DNA from: JAKZVK01 sp965237575
GTDB lineage: Bacteria > Acidobacteriota > Terriglobia > Bryobacterales > UBA6623
Assembly (NCBI GenBank): GCA_965237575.1
Contig: CBDEGI010000004.1
Span: 868,001 to 932,000, forward strand
Direction of reading: 5' to 3'
DNA length: 64,000 nucleotides
The notes beneath the pieces were generated by a model, which saw only the letters and a program-made list of their open reading frames with translations, did no database searches and was not told where the DNA came from. Position numbers and translations under genes: made by a program. This document shows positions 55,399 to 64,000 of this stretch, in pieces; within the stretch, counting starts at the first letter, position 1, and each line of letters starts with the position of its first letter.

Positions 55399-58223
55399 AT
55401 GTCGCTTTACCGCAACTTCGGTACGGTTGTTGCCTTCGTGTTTCTGGTATCGGTCGACGTTGTCTCTGCTCAAAGCGGGGGCCCGCCACAATGCCCCGCC
55501 GGCGATCCGCGGTCGTCCACCCCGCAGCCGAGCGAATCGGGCGACGCCCCTGACCCCGAGGACGCCGCGGGCTTCACGGAATCTTCCAATCTCTTAGGTC
55601 AGACCGATACGGGCGCCGCAGAGAGCCGCCGGAACGAGAATGTCCAGTTCAACCTGGTCGACAACAACGCCTTGAAAGAACTCCGTGTCCGTTTGGGGAC
55701 GACCGCCACGATCATCGAGGAATTCAAGCCGGCCGGCGGCTACTTCGGGGCGGAGTTCGGAGCTTCGCCGAAGGGTCCGTTGCACATGGTCGGCTCCGGC
55801 GGCAGCGGCCTACACGGCAGCCTGTATGAGCTGCACCAGAACAGTGTGTTCACGGCGCGGTCGTTCTTCCAGGTCGGTGACGTCCAACCGGCGCGGGAAA
55901 ACGATTACGGATTCAACGTCGGGGCTCCGGGTTGGGCGGGCTCCCACTGGTCGATCGACGCAAGCCGGCAGAAGTTGCGCGGTGTCGTCAACGGCAACGT
56001 ACTCGTACCAAAACCGGACGAACGCACCCCGCTGACCCCGCGATCCGTCCCATCGTCGAACGATACCTTGCCGCGTACCCAGCGGTCCTGCCCAACCGCA
56101 CCGATATCAACGAGCGCGCGCTCAATACGAATGCGCCGCAGCGGATCAACAACAACAATATGTCGACTCGCCTCGACCAGCTTCTCGGCGGCCGTGACAG
56201 TCTCTATCTTCAGTACGCTCTCACCACGCAGCAGGTGGACGCCTTTCAACTTGTTGCCGGCCAGAACCCGGACGCCGATATTAAATCGCACAAAGCGACG
56301 ATGACTTGGAACCGCTCATGGACGGCACAGACCGTGACGGATTTCTCGGTGGGTTTCGACCGTTTGCGGACTCTGCTCGTTCCGGAAGAGAACGCCGTTG
56401 GCCCGTTCGTCTCGGTAAGCGGACTGCAAGGGTTGGGACCGGTCGGCTCGATTCCGATCGATCGCGCTCTGAATCGCTTTCGTTACGCCGGAAGAGTGAG
56501 CCACTTCCGCGGCAGCCACAACGGGACCGCCGGATTCGAGGTCTTGCGGCGGCAGTTGAACGGCATCGAAAGCGACGTTCACCGGGGGTTCCTCAGCTTT
56601 GGAAACAACTTTGGCAATGACGCCATCACGAATCTACGCCTCGGCTTGCCGACGCAAAGCATCGTTTCGATCGGTGACGCTTCGTCTATCTGTGGGCGGA
56701 CGGCATCTATTCGAACATCCGTTTGGACGACGAACGGCAGTGTTTATTGGTTGTTATCGGCGCCTTGGCCGACGGCCGCAAGCAATTGTTGGCGGTGCAT
56801 CACGGCTTTCGCGAAAGCGAGTTGTCCTGGACGGAGCTGCTCGAAGACCTGAAGCGGCGCGGCCTGGAGGTTCCGCCGAAGCTGGCGGTGGGCGACGGCG
56901 GTTTGGGCTTTTGGGCGGCCCTTCGTACGGTGTATCCGACGACGCGCGAGCAACGCTGTTGGGTGCACAAGACGGCGAATGTGCTCGACAAGCTGCCCAA
57001 AAGTATGCAGGGCAAAGCCAAGGGCGCACTGCACGAGATCTATCTGGCTGAGAGCCGAACAGCGGCGCAGGGGGCGCTGGATCACTTCGCCGGCCTCTAC
57101 GAGGCGAAGTATCCGAAGGCCGTTGCGTGCCTCAAAAAAGACCGCGCAGCCTTATTGACGTTTTACGACTTCCCGGCCGAACACTGGGGGCATCTGCGAA
57201 CGACGAATCCGATCGAGTCAACGTTCGCGACGGTGCGCCTCAGGCAACGCCGAACGAAGGGCAGTGGCAGCCGCGAAGCCTCGCTGACGATAGTGTTCAT
57301 GTTGGCCCGCCAAGCAGAGGCCCGCTGGCGCAGACTCAACGGCTCGGAGCTGATTGTCCACGTCTTATATTAGAAGGAAAGAAATTCAAGGATGGAGAAC
57401 TGATCGAACAACACGCCGCCTGACCCGCCCCGTCCACAACATTTGACAATACCTCGTCATCAATGGCTCGCGGGGATTCTTTGACGCGGCGCGCGCTTCC
57501 GTCGTCGTCCGGTCATGGCAGGGCCTGTCGTTCGAGGCGGCCTACTGGTTCAACAAGGCCATCGACCTCGGAGCGAACTACACAAACACGGGTTATGGGG
57601 CTGATTCGCGTCTCTCGCGCAGTCAGACGGAGTTCGACCAGCTTGGCGATATGCGAGGACTCAGCGACTTCGATCAACCGCACTCCTTTTTGTGGTCAGC
57701 CAACTACGAGACGCCGAAGCTCCCGGCAACTCACGGCTGGGTGCGGCAAGCTTTTGGCAATTGGAACGTTGCCACGGTGCTGCTGCTCAAAAAAGGAACA
57801 CCCTTTTCGGTTGGCAGCGGATCAGACGCGCCTGGTTTCGGCAACGTCGACGCGAACGGCGGGGACCGCCCGAACATTCTGAATCCCTCGATCCTGGGAA
57901 GAACGATCGGCAATCCCGATACATCGAGTCAGCTCCTGCCCGCCAACGTGTTCTCGTTCATCCAGCCGACCGAACTTGCCGGTACCCTCGGCCGCAACAC
58001 GTTTCGTAAGGGCGGTATCGCCAACCTCAACGCCTCGCTGTCCCGCAGTTGGAGCCTTGGGTCGGAGATGCGCTTGCTGTTACGCGGGGAGTCAATCAAT
58101 CTCTTCAACACGCCGCAGTTCGCTGAGCCGGGCGTCGCTCTTTCGAACGCCAACTTCGGAGAAATCACGAATACGCTGAACGACGGACGTACCTTCCGCC
58201 TCCTGCTGCGCTGGATCTTTTGA
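55399..58223 (+). pseudogene. TonB-receptor-like OMP gene, frameshifted and interrupted by an IS256 fragment
   Basis: The start is intact (MSLYRNFGTVVAFVFLVSVD signal peptide), followed by plug-like sequence (FNLVDNNALKELRVRLG, GSGGSGLHGSLYELHQNSVF). A frameshift near 56030 passes to another frame (NAPQRINNNNMSTRLDQLLG, TVTDFSVGFDRLRTLLVPEE) up to NLRLGLPTQSIVSIGD at about 56676. There the IS256 fragment begins. Barrel sequence resumes after about 57455 (FFDAARASVVVRSWQGLSFE, AYWFNKAIDLGANYTN) and ends normally (LLLRGESINLFNTPQFAEPG, FRLLLRWIF). Much of the middle barrel is missing. Same family as the receptor at 7774, without the regulatory N-terminal domain. Confidence 0.85.
56678..57455 (+). 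mobile_element. IS256-family (mutator) transposase fragment with right end
   Basis: The frame FVYLWADGIYSNIRLDDERQ onward (56681-57373) matches the catalytic part of IS256-type transposases. The three acidic residues are present: Asp in WADGI, Asp in VGDGGLGFW and Glu in TNPIESTFATVRLRQR. About the first 170 residues are missing. A short slip near 57365 moves the C-terminus into another frame (LEGKKFKDGELIEQHAA, stop 57423). The right inverted repeat is probably the CCACAACATTTGACAATACC stretch at 57433-57452. The left end is lost, so the copy is immobile. Confidence 0.85.
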
Positions 58224-58254
58224 AGGCACTCCGGCTGCTCGGTAGACCGGGGCG

Positions 58255-58566
58255 ATGTCGCCGCCGCTTCTGAGCGTCAAGAAGGCATGGAGTCGCCTTC
58301 GGAAGAAGGTGGCTGTGGGTTGCCGGTTCCACGATCTGCGACACACCGCACTGACCAGGATGGCTGAGGCGGGAGTCCCTGAAAGCGTCATGATAGCCCT
58401 TGCCGGACGCCTAAGCCGGGCCATGCTGGAGCGCTTCTCACATGTTAGGATGAAGGCAAAACGGGAAGCCGTTGAGGCCATGCGTACGGTCAGGCCGAAG
58501 CGTGCTTCAAACGAAGCACCCACAGAATCCCCCACAATAGCTCCCGTGGAGATGGTTCAGTGGTAG
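58255..58566 (+). pseudogene. Tyrosine recombinase C-terminal remnant, catalytic Tyr replaced
   Basis: 103 residues from ATG 58255 resemble the last third of phage-type integrases: KKAWSRLRKKVAVGCRFHDL, RHTALTRMAEAGVPES, AMLERFSHVRMKAKREAVEA. The HxxR box (HDLRHT) is present, but the following GH is GR (LAGRLSRAM) and the nucleophile Tyr is Phe in LERFSHVR (family LERYSHIRM). It cannot recombine DNA. It ends 24 bp before tRNA-His, in the opposite orientation to the integrase on the other side of the tRNA. Confidence 0.75.
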
Positions 58567-58590
58567 GTAAGTTGTTTCTTATCAGCAAGT

Positions 58591-58667
58591 GCTGGCGTAG
58601 CTCAGACGGTTAGAGCGCCTGATTGTGGATCAGGAGGTCCCCAGTTCGATCCTGGGCGCCAGTACCA
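58591..58667 (+). tRNA. tRNA-His (anticodon GTG), CCA encoded
   Basis: A 77-nt cloverleaf: acceptor GCTGGCG / CGCCAGT, D-arm GCTC-GAGC, anticodon arm CCTGA-TTGTGGA-TCAGG with anticodon GTG, variable AGGTC, T-arm CCCAG-TTCGATC-CTGGG, discriminator A and CCA. The usual His identity pair G-1:C73 is not seen; the preceding base is T and the discriminator A. Its 3' part is overlapped by the integrase gene on the other strand, so it is the likely attachment site of the island. Confidence 0.9.
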
Positions 58668-59862
58668 ACCTTTTCAATACCTTGCGGATCTGAGTTGTGA
58701 TCCGGGGTTCCATTAGGGGTTCCAGTTATGGAGGCCCCACCGTCGTGAATCTGCAATCCATACGCCTCGATTTGCGACGGGATCGAACCCGAGTCGTCGG
58801 TGTGGCTGTAGATGTCGAGGGTGGTTCTTATCGACGAGTGGCCGAGTTGATCGCGCACAGCTTCAGCGGCCACACCAGCCCGTCTTGCCCACGTCGTGTA
58901 CGTGTGCCGGAAGTCGTGCCACGATACCCTGGGCAGCCCTAGCTTCTCACAAGCGGGTTTGAGGTGACGAGCGGCGACGTTGTGCAAGTCGATCGGGGAG
59001 TTAGTCCGAATTGAGAACATGAAATCGTCCGGTCCCGTGAACTTACACTGCAACCGCCACTCCTCGATCATCGCGCTGGCAAAAGCACCCACTGCTACAA
59101 CCCGTCGCGACTTGCGGGTCTTCGGAGTGCCCAACTCACCGCGATAAACCGTTTCGTCCACCCTTAGACCCTGGTGTGAAACATCACACCAACGCAGAGC
59201 CTCCAGCTCACCCTTGCGAAGGCCGCACAAGACCGCTACTGCCAGGAGCGTTCGATAAGGCTGCGTGAGCAACAGAAACAGGTCTTGGAACTGCGCCGGG
59301 TTCAACACGACTTTAGGACGTGTGGGTGCGTTCTCAGGCAAACGGAATCGGCCTCTGACGGGACTTGAACCGAGCTTGATCCATCCCCATTCCTCAGCCA
59401 CCGAAAAGAGTCCGCTCGTGTATGCTTTGAGGTCCCTGACTGACTTTCCTGAAAGAGTCGTAACCGCCGAGGTCAAGAACCGTTGCACATCCAATTTCTC
59501 GATCTCTGAGACCGGCACTGGCCCAAACGACCGTTGATCCTCTTGAAAGCCCACTCGTAGCCCTCCTGAGTGGATCGCTTCAGGTTGGGCTTCACGATCG
59601 AGCGCCATTGGCTGATCAGGTCATTCATACTCTTCTCAGTGTGTTCCACTCCCTCGTCAACATCGTTAATCGGCCCCAGGAACCGCTGGGCTTCCTTGCG
59701 GGCCTGGGTGAGGGTCATACTGCTCACTCGGCCCAGGCACTTCGTCTTGCGGACCCTGCGTACTGCCCCGTCCGTTTGGGCCTGATCGGTCCAGTATCGA
59801 ATCTTCCATGAGCCTTTCTCCTTTCGTGGTTCCGGTCTTTGGTTCCGTCTTCGACGAGCCAT
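58610..59862 (-). pseudogene. Tyrosine-recombinase integrase gene overlapping tRNA-His, one frameshift
   Basis: N-terminal part from ATG 59862 (AGGAG 10 bp upstream): SWKIRYWTDQAQTDG, SAM-like core-binding domain (TEKSMNDLISQWRSIVKPNL, GYEWAFKRINGRLG). A one-base loss in GGCCC near 59521-59524 shifts the frame; the catalytic part resumes as PVPVSEIEKLDVQRFLTSAV with Arg in CGLRKGELEALRW, HDFRHTYTTWARRAG, LGHSSIRTTLDIYSH (Tyr present). The last codons run into tRNA-His (58610-58667), as in many island integrases whose 3' end carries the att core. With one base restored it would be an intact 418-residue enzyme. Confidence 0.85.
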
Positions 59863-60018
59863 CTTTCGCCATCTCCTTTTGGGTGATGGCTCGCCTGGTT
59901 GGACGGCTTGGAGTTTAGCAAACATCGAGGTGGCCGATGGCTCGCCCTGCCTCTGAATATCTTGCCCAGGGAAGGGCCTGCGAGAATACGGGTTCAAAAG
60001 TGATTCTTGGAGGCGTTG

Positions 60019-60795
60019 ATGCCCCCGTTTGTCAGATCGAACTCGCCGAAGTGGACCTCCAGCAGCGAGTTGGAGCGGTTCCCCCACCGAAGCTTGAAGC
60101 CCAACGAGGTCGACCAGTTCTTGCAGTTCTTGTTTTCAGACGTCGCGCGGCGACCCGGCGAGATGCGCCTGCGGGAGGCAGTTCAAGTAGCCAAATACCT
60201 TCGGTCCCTGGCCTGGGAGCTTCCACCCGGTCCGGGTCGTGCACTCCTCGACGACCTATCGAAGGTCATCCGGGACACGGCCTTTCAGGTGGCGCCGATC
60301 AAGTCCACCAAGAGGCCGTCCGTCACAGGTTTCCTTCGGCGACACGCCGGTACGTACTTGCGGAGGTCCATCGCCGAACGGGCTATCGCATTGGTGGACG
60401 AGTCGGACATCCCGAAGCCGTCGGAGAAAGAAGCGAATCCCCCGGAACTGATTTCGCAGCGTATGTCGATTCGAGGAGACAGCGTGGCGCACTTGCGGGA
60501 TGACCTGGGGGAGCGCATCTCGGTGGGCTACTGGGCGATTCGGGAAGCGAAAGTCCATGGTGCACGGGGCCTTGTCGCTAAGGCACTGAATGCCCAAGGA
60601 CACAGGCAGAGAAGTCGACAGGGCGGTGTCCAGGCCTGGGATTCGTACGCGGTCTACGAGCGGGTGAAACAGGTTGAGACCCGGAGCACGAAGAGGCAAG
60701 GGTTCACGAAGAAACAACACCAGCGGTGGCGCAAGGCGATGGTCAACAAGTGGCTGGGGCTGTTCCACTTGGCCAAGGACGAGGAGCGGAGCTAG
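60019..60795 (+). CDS. Unknown protein of the integrated element
   Basis: 258 residues from ATG 60019, with GGAGG 5 bp upstream (TTG 60007 is an alternative). No signal or membrane segment. Rather basic C-terminus (STKRQGFTKKQHQRWRKAM). Middle part helical (FLRRHAGTYLRRSIAERAIA, LREAVQVAKYLRSLAWELPP). I do not recognise a family. It is divergent from the integrase, separated by about 155 bp, the place where regulators or cargo of integrated elements are usually found. A DNA-binding role would suit the basic tail but is unproven. Confidence 0.55.
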   Translation: MPPFVRSNSPKWTSSSELERFPHRSLKPNEVDQFLQFLFSDVARRPGEMRLREAVQVAKYLRSLAWELPPGPGRALLDDLSKVIRDTAFQVAPIKSTKRPSVTGFLRRHAGTYLRRSIAERAIALVDESDIPKPSEKEANPPELISQRMSIRGDSVAHLRDDLGERISVGYWAIREAKVHGARGLVAKALNAQGHRQRSRQGGVQAWDSYAVYERVKQVETRSTKRQGFTKKQHQRWRKAMVNKWLGLFHLAKDEERS

Positions 60796-61397
60796 GCCCT
60801 TGCCAGACCCACCGCAGGGTTCGGTTTTGCCAGAGGAATCAACAGCTAGAGAGGCGGCAACCAGGCGGTGCTCGGGGCGTTCTCAGCCTCAGGGGGGGCC
60901 CTTGAAACGGCACCCGAGGGTCCGTCCACCCCGGTCGCATCGTCTGGAACCTCTGCGATTGGTTGTGGCGTGCGATCGTGTGCTACCTGCCTGGTCGGGA
61001 GGCGGGGGCAGCGGTTGGTCTGGCTGGTTGTTCAGAAGTGCAGCGAGCTCTCGGTCGAGGTCGCGAACGTCCAGCGCATCGAAGGCGACCCGCTCATCCC
61101 GCACAAGAGTCTAGGCCGGCTGACCTTCGCCAGCGTCGTGTTCAATCGCAGCCCTCTTCGGGGCGATCTAGGGTTCAGCACGCGATTCAGCACGCCGAAT
61201 GGCACGTTGTTCGGCTCAGCGGCTGAATTGTGCTCAAAGTCGCTTGCAACCGGGTAACCTGAACGGATGGTGCGATGGCTCAACCTACATGGATAGAGCG
61301 CGTTGCGGGCCTACATAGGCCCGTGGAGTTCGTGCAGCGCTATAGGCTTTCTATGTGCACCCGGACACGGGCTCAGGCACATATGTATATATATACT
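60796..61397. other. Non-coding or decayed stretch of the island
   Basis: About 600 bp. An open frame at 60868-61257 has some protein-like composition (LVWLVVQKCSELSVEVANVQ) but no start signal or family and is not called. An AT-rich tract ATGTATATATATACT (61383-61397) borders the TIR element. Confidence 0.4.
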
Positions 61398-61668
61398 AGT
61401 GGGGTATCCATTTGACTCAGGTGACCACAACATACTGTGGTTGGCCATTGGCGGCCCCCGGAAAGGCTTGCCGATAGCACCACGTTTCCAAGCCTGCGAT
61501 GGCCATGGCGCGTGCGTAATCCTTGATCGGCAAACGCAGCCTCGTGGCCCAATTGCCTGCAGACCGGCGTCTGGCGCCCCAGGGTGCATTCTGGGTGCAG
61601 TGTGCTGGCGTCCATGGATCGACCAAACCACAACGCCTAGGGGCTACCTGAGTCAAGTGGATACCCCA
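61398..61668. mobile_element. MITE-like TIR element with 8-bp target duplication (copy 2)
   Basis: Inverted repeats GGGGTATCCATTTGACTCAG (61401-61420) and the complement of GGGGTATCCACTTGACTCAG (61648-61667) differ by one base over 20 and continue GGT. TATATACT flanks both sides (61390-61397 and 61669-61676) as a target duplication. The interior (about 230 bp) has no transposase and no similarity I can see to copy 1, apart from the ends. Confidence 0.7.
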
Positions 61669-61894
61669 TATATACTCCTGCAATTTAAATTGTTGCACCG
61701 AAGTGGTACCAAAGTCGGTTCGGCGCTGAATCGGCGCTGAATCTTTGACGCTGAATTGGCCGAGAGCACACCCGAGGTTCGCACTCGAAACAGGCCGCGG
61801 CGGCTCCCGTTGTGGAGACACTCAGCTTCGTTTCATGAACGCACCCGTGCACCGGGCCCCCCTGACACCAGGGCGTCGGACCTAGAAGGGGCCG

Positions 61895-61996
61895 CTAGCG
61901 ACTTTTGGAACAGGCCTGCAGCGTCCGCGTGACGGTCCCGAGCCCCAGGCCCATCTCGTCGGCGATCTGCCGGAGGGAGAGGCCCTGACAGTGAAG
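61895..61996 (-). pseudogene. Helix-turn-helix scrap, recombinase or transposase C-terminus
   Basis: The minus strand reads GLSLRQIADEMGLGLGTVTR then TLQACSKSR and a stop (61895-61897). This is the typical HTH of serine resolvases and some transposases (GLSLRxIAxELGVSxGTVxR). An in-frame stop lies just upstream, so only about 33 codons survive. Confidence 0.4.
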
Positions 61997-62099
61997 CGCA
62001 GAAGTTCAACCCATGAACCGCGCGAGGGGAGCAGAGTTCTTATATGCGCGCCGATGAACCGGTGGACTCCTTGGACCAGATCCGTATACGTCTACGATA

Positions 62100-63649
62100 C
62101 CGATTGCTCCTGCAACCGTTTTGGGAGGGGGGAATCAGCAGTCGGGCGCGCATTCAAGCGTAACAGGAGAGGGTGGGGATGAGTCCGGGAAGAGGTTTGT
62201 CGATCGCAAGCCGAAGATGAGTGGCTGGAGGGCTCGGACGGAGAGCCTGCCTGGGCGCGACGCGGTGAGCCGGGAAAGGGGGACACCTCCCTGGCCTGCC
62301 GAAATCGTTCTGGCGGAGTTTTTGACAAGGTGCTAGCGTCAGAAAGCGCCGGGATAAACCGGCGGAGAGTTGGGGATGAAAGAGCCCCACAGTGAAGGAG
62401 TAGCGAACCACGCTGACCTCGAGTCATGCGCCGGCCGTGGCGACACGGCGGGTGAAGCGTTGACAGAGGCACTGGCGGGCCGGCTAATGAGCCGCGAAAG
62501 ACTGAGTTCCGGACGCCGACCCTGTGGACAGAAGGGGAAGGCTATATCGTGGGTCGCGCATTCGCGAGCGGCTCGCGAGTCCGGCGCGGTCGGAAGAACC
62601 CGTGCACGCCAGGAAACTCTCCGCACGAGAACCGGGAGACCTCGGCAATGCTCTGTCGCCTGCGAGCGACAGGCCGGTGGGGGAAGGCGCAAGCCGTACG
62701 CCCCACGTGTACGTTGTCGAGGAGTCGGACGGGGCCGTAGTACCTGCGAAGGGTCCGAACCAGGGCGGGCCACCGTCGGCGGAGGATCTGGAGGGAAGGG
62801 CCCGGACCAAGGAGAACGTTCGTCGGGTTGCACGGTCCGCACCCAGTGGCGGACAAGCCGTGTCACTGAGACCGGCGGGCGCGCGGAAGGGATGTCGCGT
62901 TGCGGCGTCCTCGCCGCCATCATCCGAGGTAGGAGCCGTATGAGTTAATGCTCACGTACGGATCTGTGCGGGGTTGTGTCAAGAAGACGTGAGAGCGTCA
63001 TGCTGTACCAGAGATGAAGGTGGGCCCTTCGGAGCCGGCTTGCAGGAGCAGGCTCCAAACAGCCGTAAGCTGCTGTCGTCCAATGGCGGTGGTGGTGAAC
63101 GTTACGGAAAAGGCGCGGCAATGATCGCGTCATGTGTGGGTTAGAGAGACGAATGCAAGTGAACCACTGATGAGGCCTCGAAACAGATCTACTGATGACA
63201 TCAAAACCGGAGCGCCCCCGCTCTCCGGGAAAAGCATGGCGGAAACCTGGTTACTGGCCATGCGGTGTCCGGGGTACAGGCGGCGTGACTCTAATCTTGG
63301 CTCTGGTATGGAACTTGAGAACCTGTTCGGCGGTGCAAAGGGAAAAGGCGCAAGCGGCAGCCCCGCGAGGCCGAAAGTACCGATACGCCGGTCAGGGGCG
63401 GACTGTCCCGTAGTAGTGAGGAAGCGGGGTAACGCCCGTGGAGCGAAGGGGGCAGGCCATTCGCGTCAGGATCGACTTGGTCAACTGGCAACAGGAGGAA
63501 CCGACTGGTCTCGGCGGAGGGCGGCAGCTCTCAATGGATGGCACGAGCCGTGTGACGGGAGACTGTCACGCACGGTTCTGTGAGAGCCTCGGGGTGAAAT
63601 TCCCCGGGGCTACTCGGCGGCGAGCAGCAATGCTCGTCCCTACCGCGAC
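62100..63649 (+). mobile_element. ORF-less group II intron (outer), interrupted in domain VI
   Basis: Domain V is recognisable at 62933-62964: GAGCCGTATGAG-TTAAT-GCTCACGTACGGATC, with the AGC triad. Upstream, GTAGTACCTGCGAAGGGTCC (about 62738) is typical of domain III. Domain VI starts as GCGGGG (62968-62973), is cut by a second intron, and resumes as GGCGAGCA-GCAA-TGCTCGTCCC-TA-CCGC (63619-63646) with GNRA loop and bulged A63642, 8 nt from the 3' end CGAC (63649). Joined, the two arms pair fully. The 5' end is not identified (about 62050-62150). No reverse transcriptase is encoded. Confidence 0.75.
62976..63613 (+). mobile_element. ORF-less group II intron (inner), inserted in the outer intron's domain VI
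   Basis: Begins near GTGTCAAGAAGACGTGAGAG (62976). Domain I blocks such as GACGAATGCAAGTGAACC (63147) and AACCTGTTCGGCGGTGCAAA (63320) are like those of chloroplast-like introns. Domain V is a perfect 34-mer, GAGCCGTGTGACGG-GAGA-CTGTCACGCACGGTTC (63545-63578). Domain VI GCCTCGGGG-TGAAAT-TCCCCGGGGC follows (63586-63610). The exact ends are uncertain by about 5 nt (62974-62976 and 63613-63618). No protein is encoded, so it must rely on maturase supplied in trans. Confidence 0.8.
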
Positions 63650-63749
63650 CCGATATACCACAAGATGTTTCAGCGCTTGATAAAGTGCAACCAAAGGTGT
63701 ACAAGGGAAGCGTTCTCAGGTCTGTAGATTTGAGCAAAGGGTCCCCATC

Positions 63750-64000
63750 CCTCATGGCTGGCGGTGGGCGGGCTGAGCCGGCTGAGCGTGTGGTTCTTGC
63801 GACTGGGCGTCGTGCCGGAGCGCATCGAGCCGGGCCACCCGGAGCAGAACGGGCGGCACGAGCGAATGCATCGCACCTTGAAACAGGAGACCGCCCAGCC
63901 GCCGAAAGCGACGGCGCGGGGACAGCAACGGGCGTTCGCTCGCTTCCAGTGCGACTACAACGAGCAACGACCGCACGAGGCGTTGGGGATGGCGACGCCG
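63750..64000 (+). CDS. IS481/IS3-like transposase, C-terminal part (5' truncated, runs off the window)
   Basis: The frame reads GLSRLSVWFLRLGVVPERIE, GHPEQNGRHERMHRTLKQET and FQCDYNEQRPHEALGMATP, the C-terminal half of the rve integrase core typical of IS481 transposases; Glu in the NGRHERMHRTL segment is the third catalytic residue. No start or homology exists upstream of about 63747, where a stop (TGA about 63737) precedes it. The preceding 100 bp after the intron is unassigned, so the gene is truncated on its 5' side. Confidence 0.8.

Noticed and set aside
60868..61257. A 129-codon frame in the island
   Set aside because: Partly protein-like (VVQKCSELSVEVANVQ) but no ribosome-binding site, no family and competing frames on both strands.
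61727..61755. Short tandem TCGGCGCTGAA units
   Set aside because: Only two perfect units and one degenerate; no context to suggest function.
62142..62948. Open frames in both strands across the intron region
   Set aside because: They overlap the structured RNA of the group II introns, have Arg/Ser/Pro-biased composition of GC-rich shadows, and none resembles a reverse transcriptase or maturase.

Overview
The window looks like GC-rich (about 60-65%) Acidobacteriota chromosome, most likely the Bryobacterales/Solibacter side. The reasons are family content: two proteins end in the Solibacter-type C-terminal domain (TIGR03437-like), there is a very large TonB-receptor-like outer-membrane protein with an N-terminal carboxypeptidase-regulatory fold, an acidobacterial VWFA-related secreted protein, DUF1501 proteins with Tat signals, and many secreted Gly/Pro/Arg-rich proteins. 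All taxonomic statements are inference from families, since there is no 16S gene here. Frameshifts and scarred tandem duplications recur, so either gene decay or draft-assembly error is present.

Layout. 1-5.3 kb: the tail of a subtilase propeptide, a REP-associated (RAYT) transposase, a gamma-glutamyltransferase and a DUF1501 protein. 5.3-16.3 kb: an envelope block with a CpxA/CpxR-like two-component pair (overlapping ATGA), divergent from a TonB-receptor/VWA/Gly-rich gene cluster, followed by a Spy/CpxP-like LTxxQ protein and a small secreted protein. Two promoters in this block share a GTAAA-N5-GTAAA (CpxR-box-like) element at exactly the same distance from an identical TATGCT -10 hexamer, so a local Cpx-type regulon can be proposed from the sequence. 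16.3-34.9 kb: metabolic and secreted genes (D-2-hydroxyacid dehydrogenase, HEAT protein, secreted toroid protein, L,D-transpeptidase, a damaged Rhs/YD gene with its YD-Solibacter partner, UxaE-like epimerase, POTRA-only protein, PhoD phosphatase, and a DapF homologue with both catalytic cysteines replaced by serine). 35-46.8 kb: an astacin-type multidomain protease, an SDR, a second D-2-hydroxyacid dehydrogenase and the glutamate synthase pair gltBD. 46.8-55 kb: two tandem coiled-coil paralogues, a secreted HIT-like protein, dGTPase, a YfgM-like TPR protein, a NarL-type two-component pair with a clear promoter, a bacilliredoxin and a BNR/sialidase-like protein.

55-64 kb is a mobile-element graveyard: a DUF1501 fragment, a TonB-receptor pseudogene broken by an IS256-type transposase fragment, an integrase remnant lacking its tyrosine, tRNA-His overlapped by a frameshifted integrase gene, an unknown cargo gene, a TIR element with an 8-bp target duplication, a recombinase HTH scrap, two nested ORF-less group II introns (a twintron), and the end of an IS481-like transposase at the window edge. 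Short repeats (two families of hairpin REP-like elements and two 250-270 bp TIR elements) link this island to the rest of the window.
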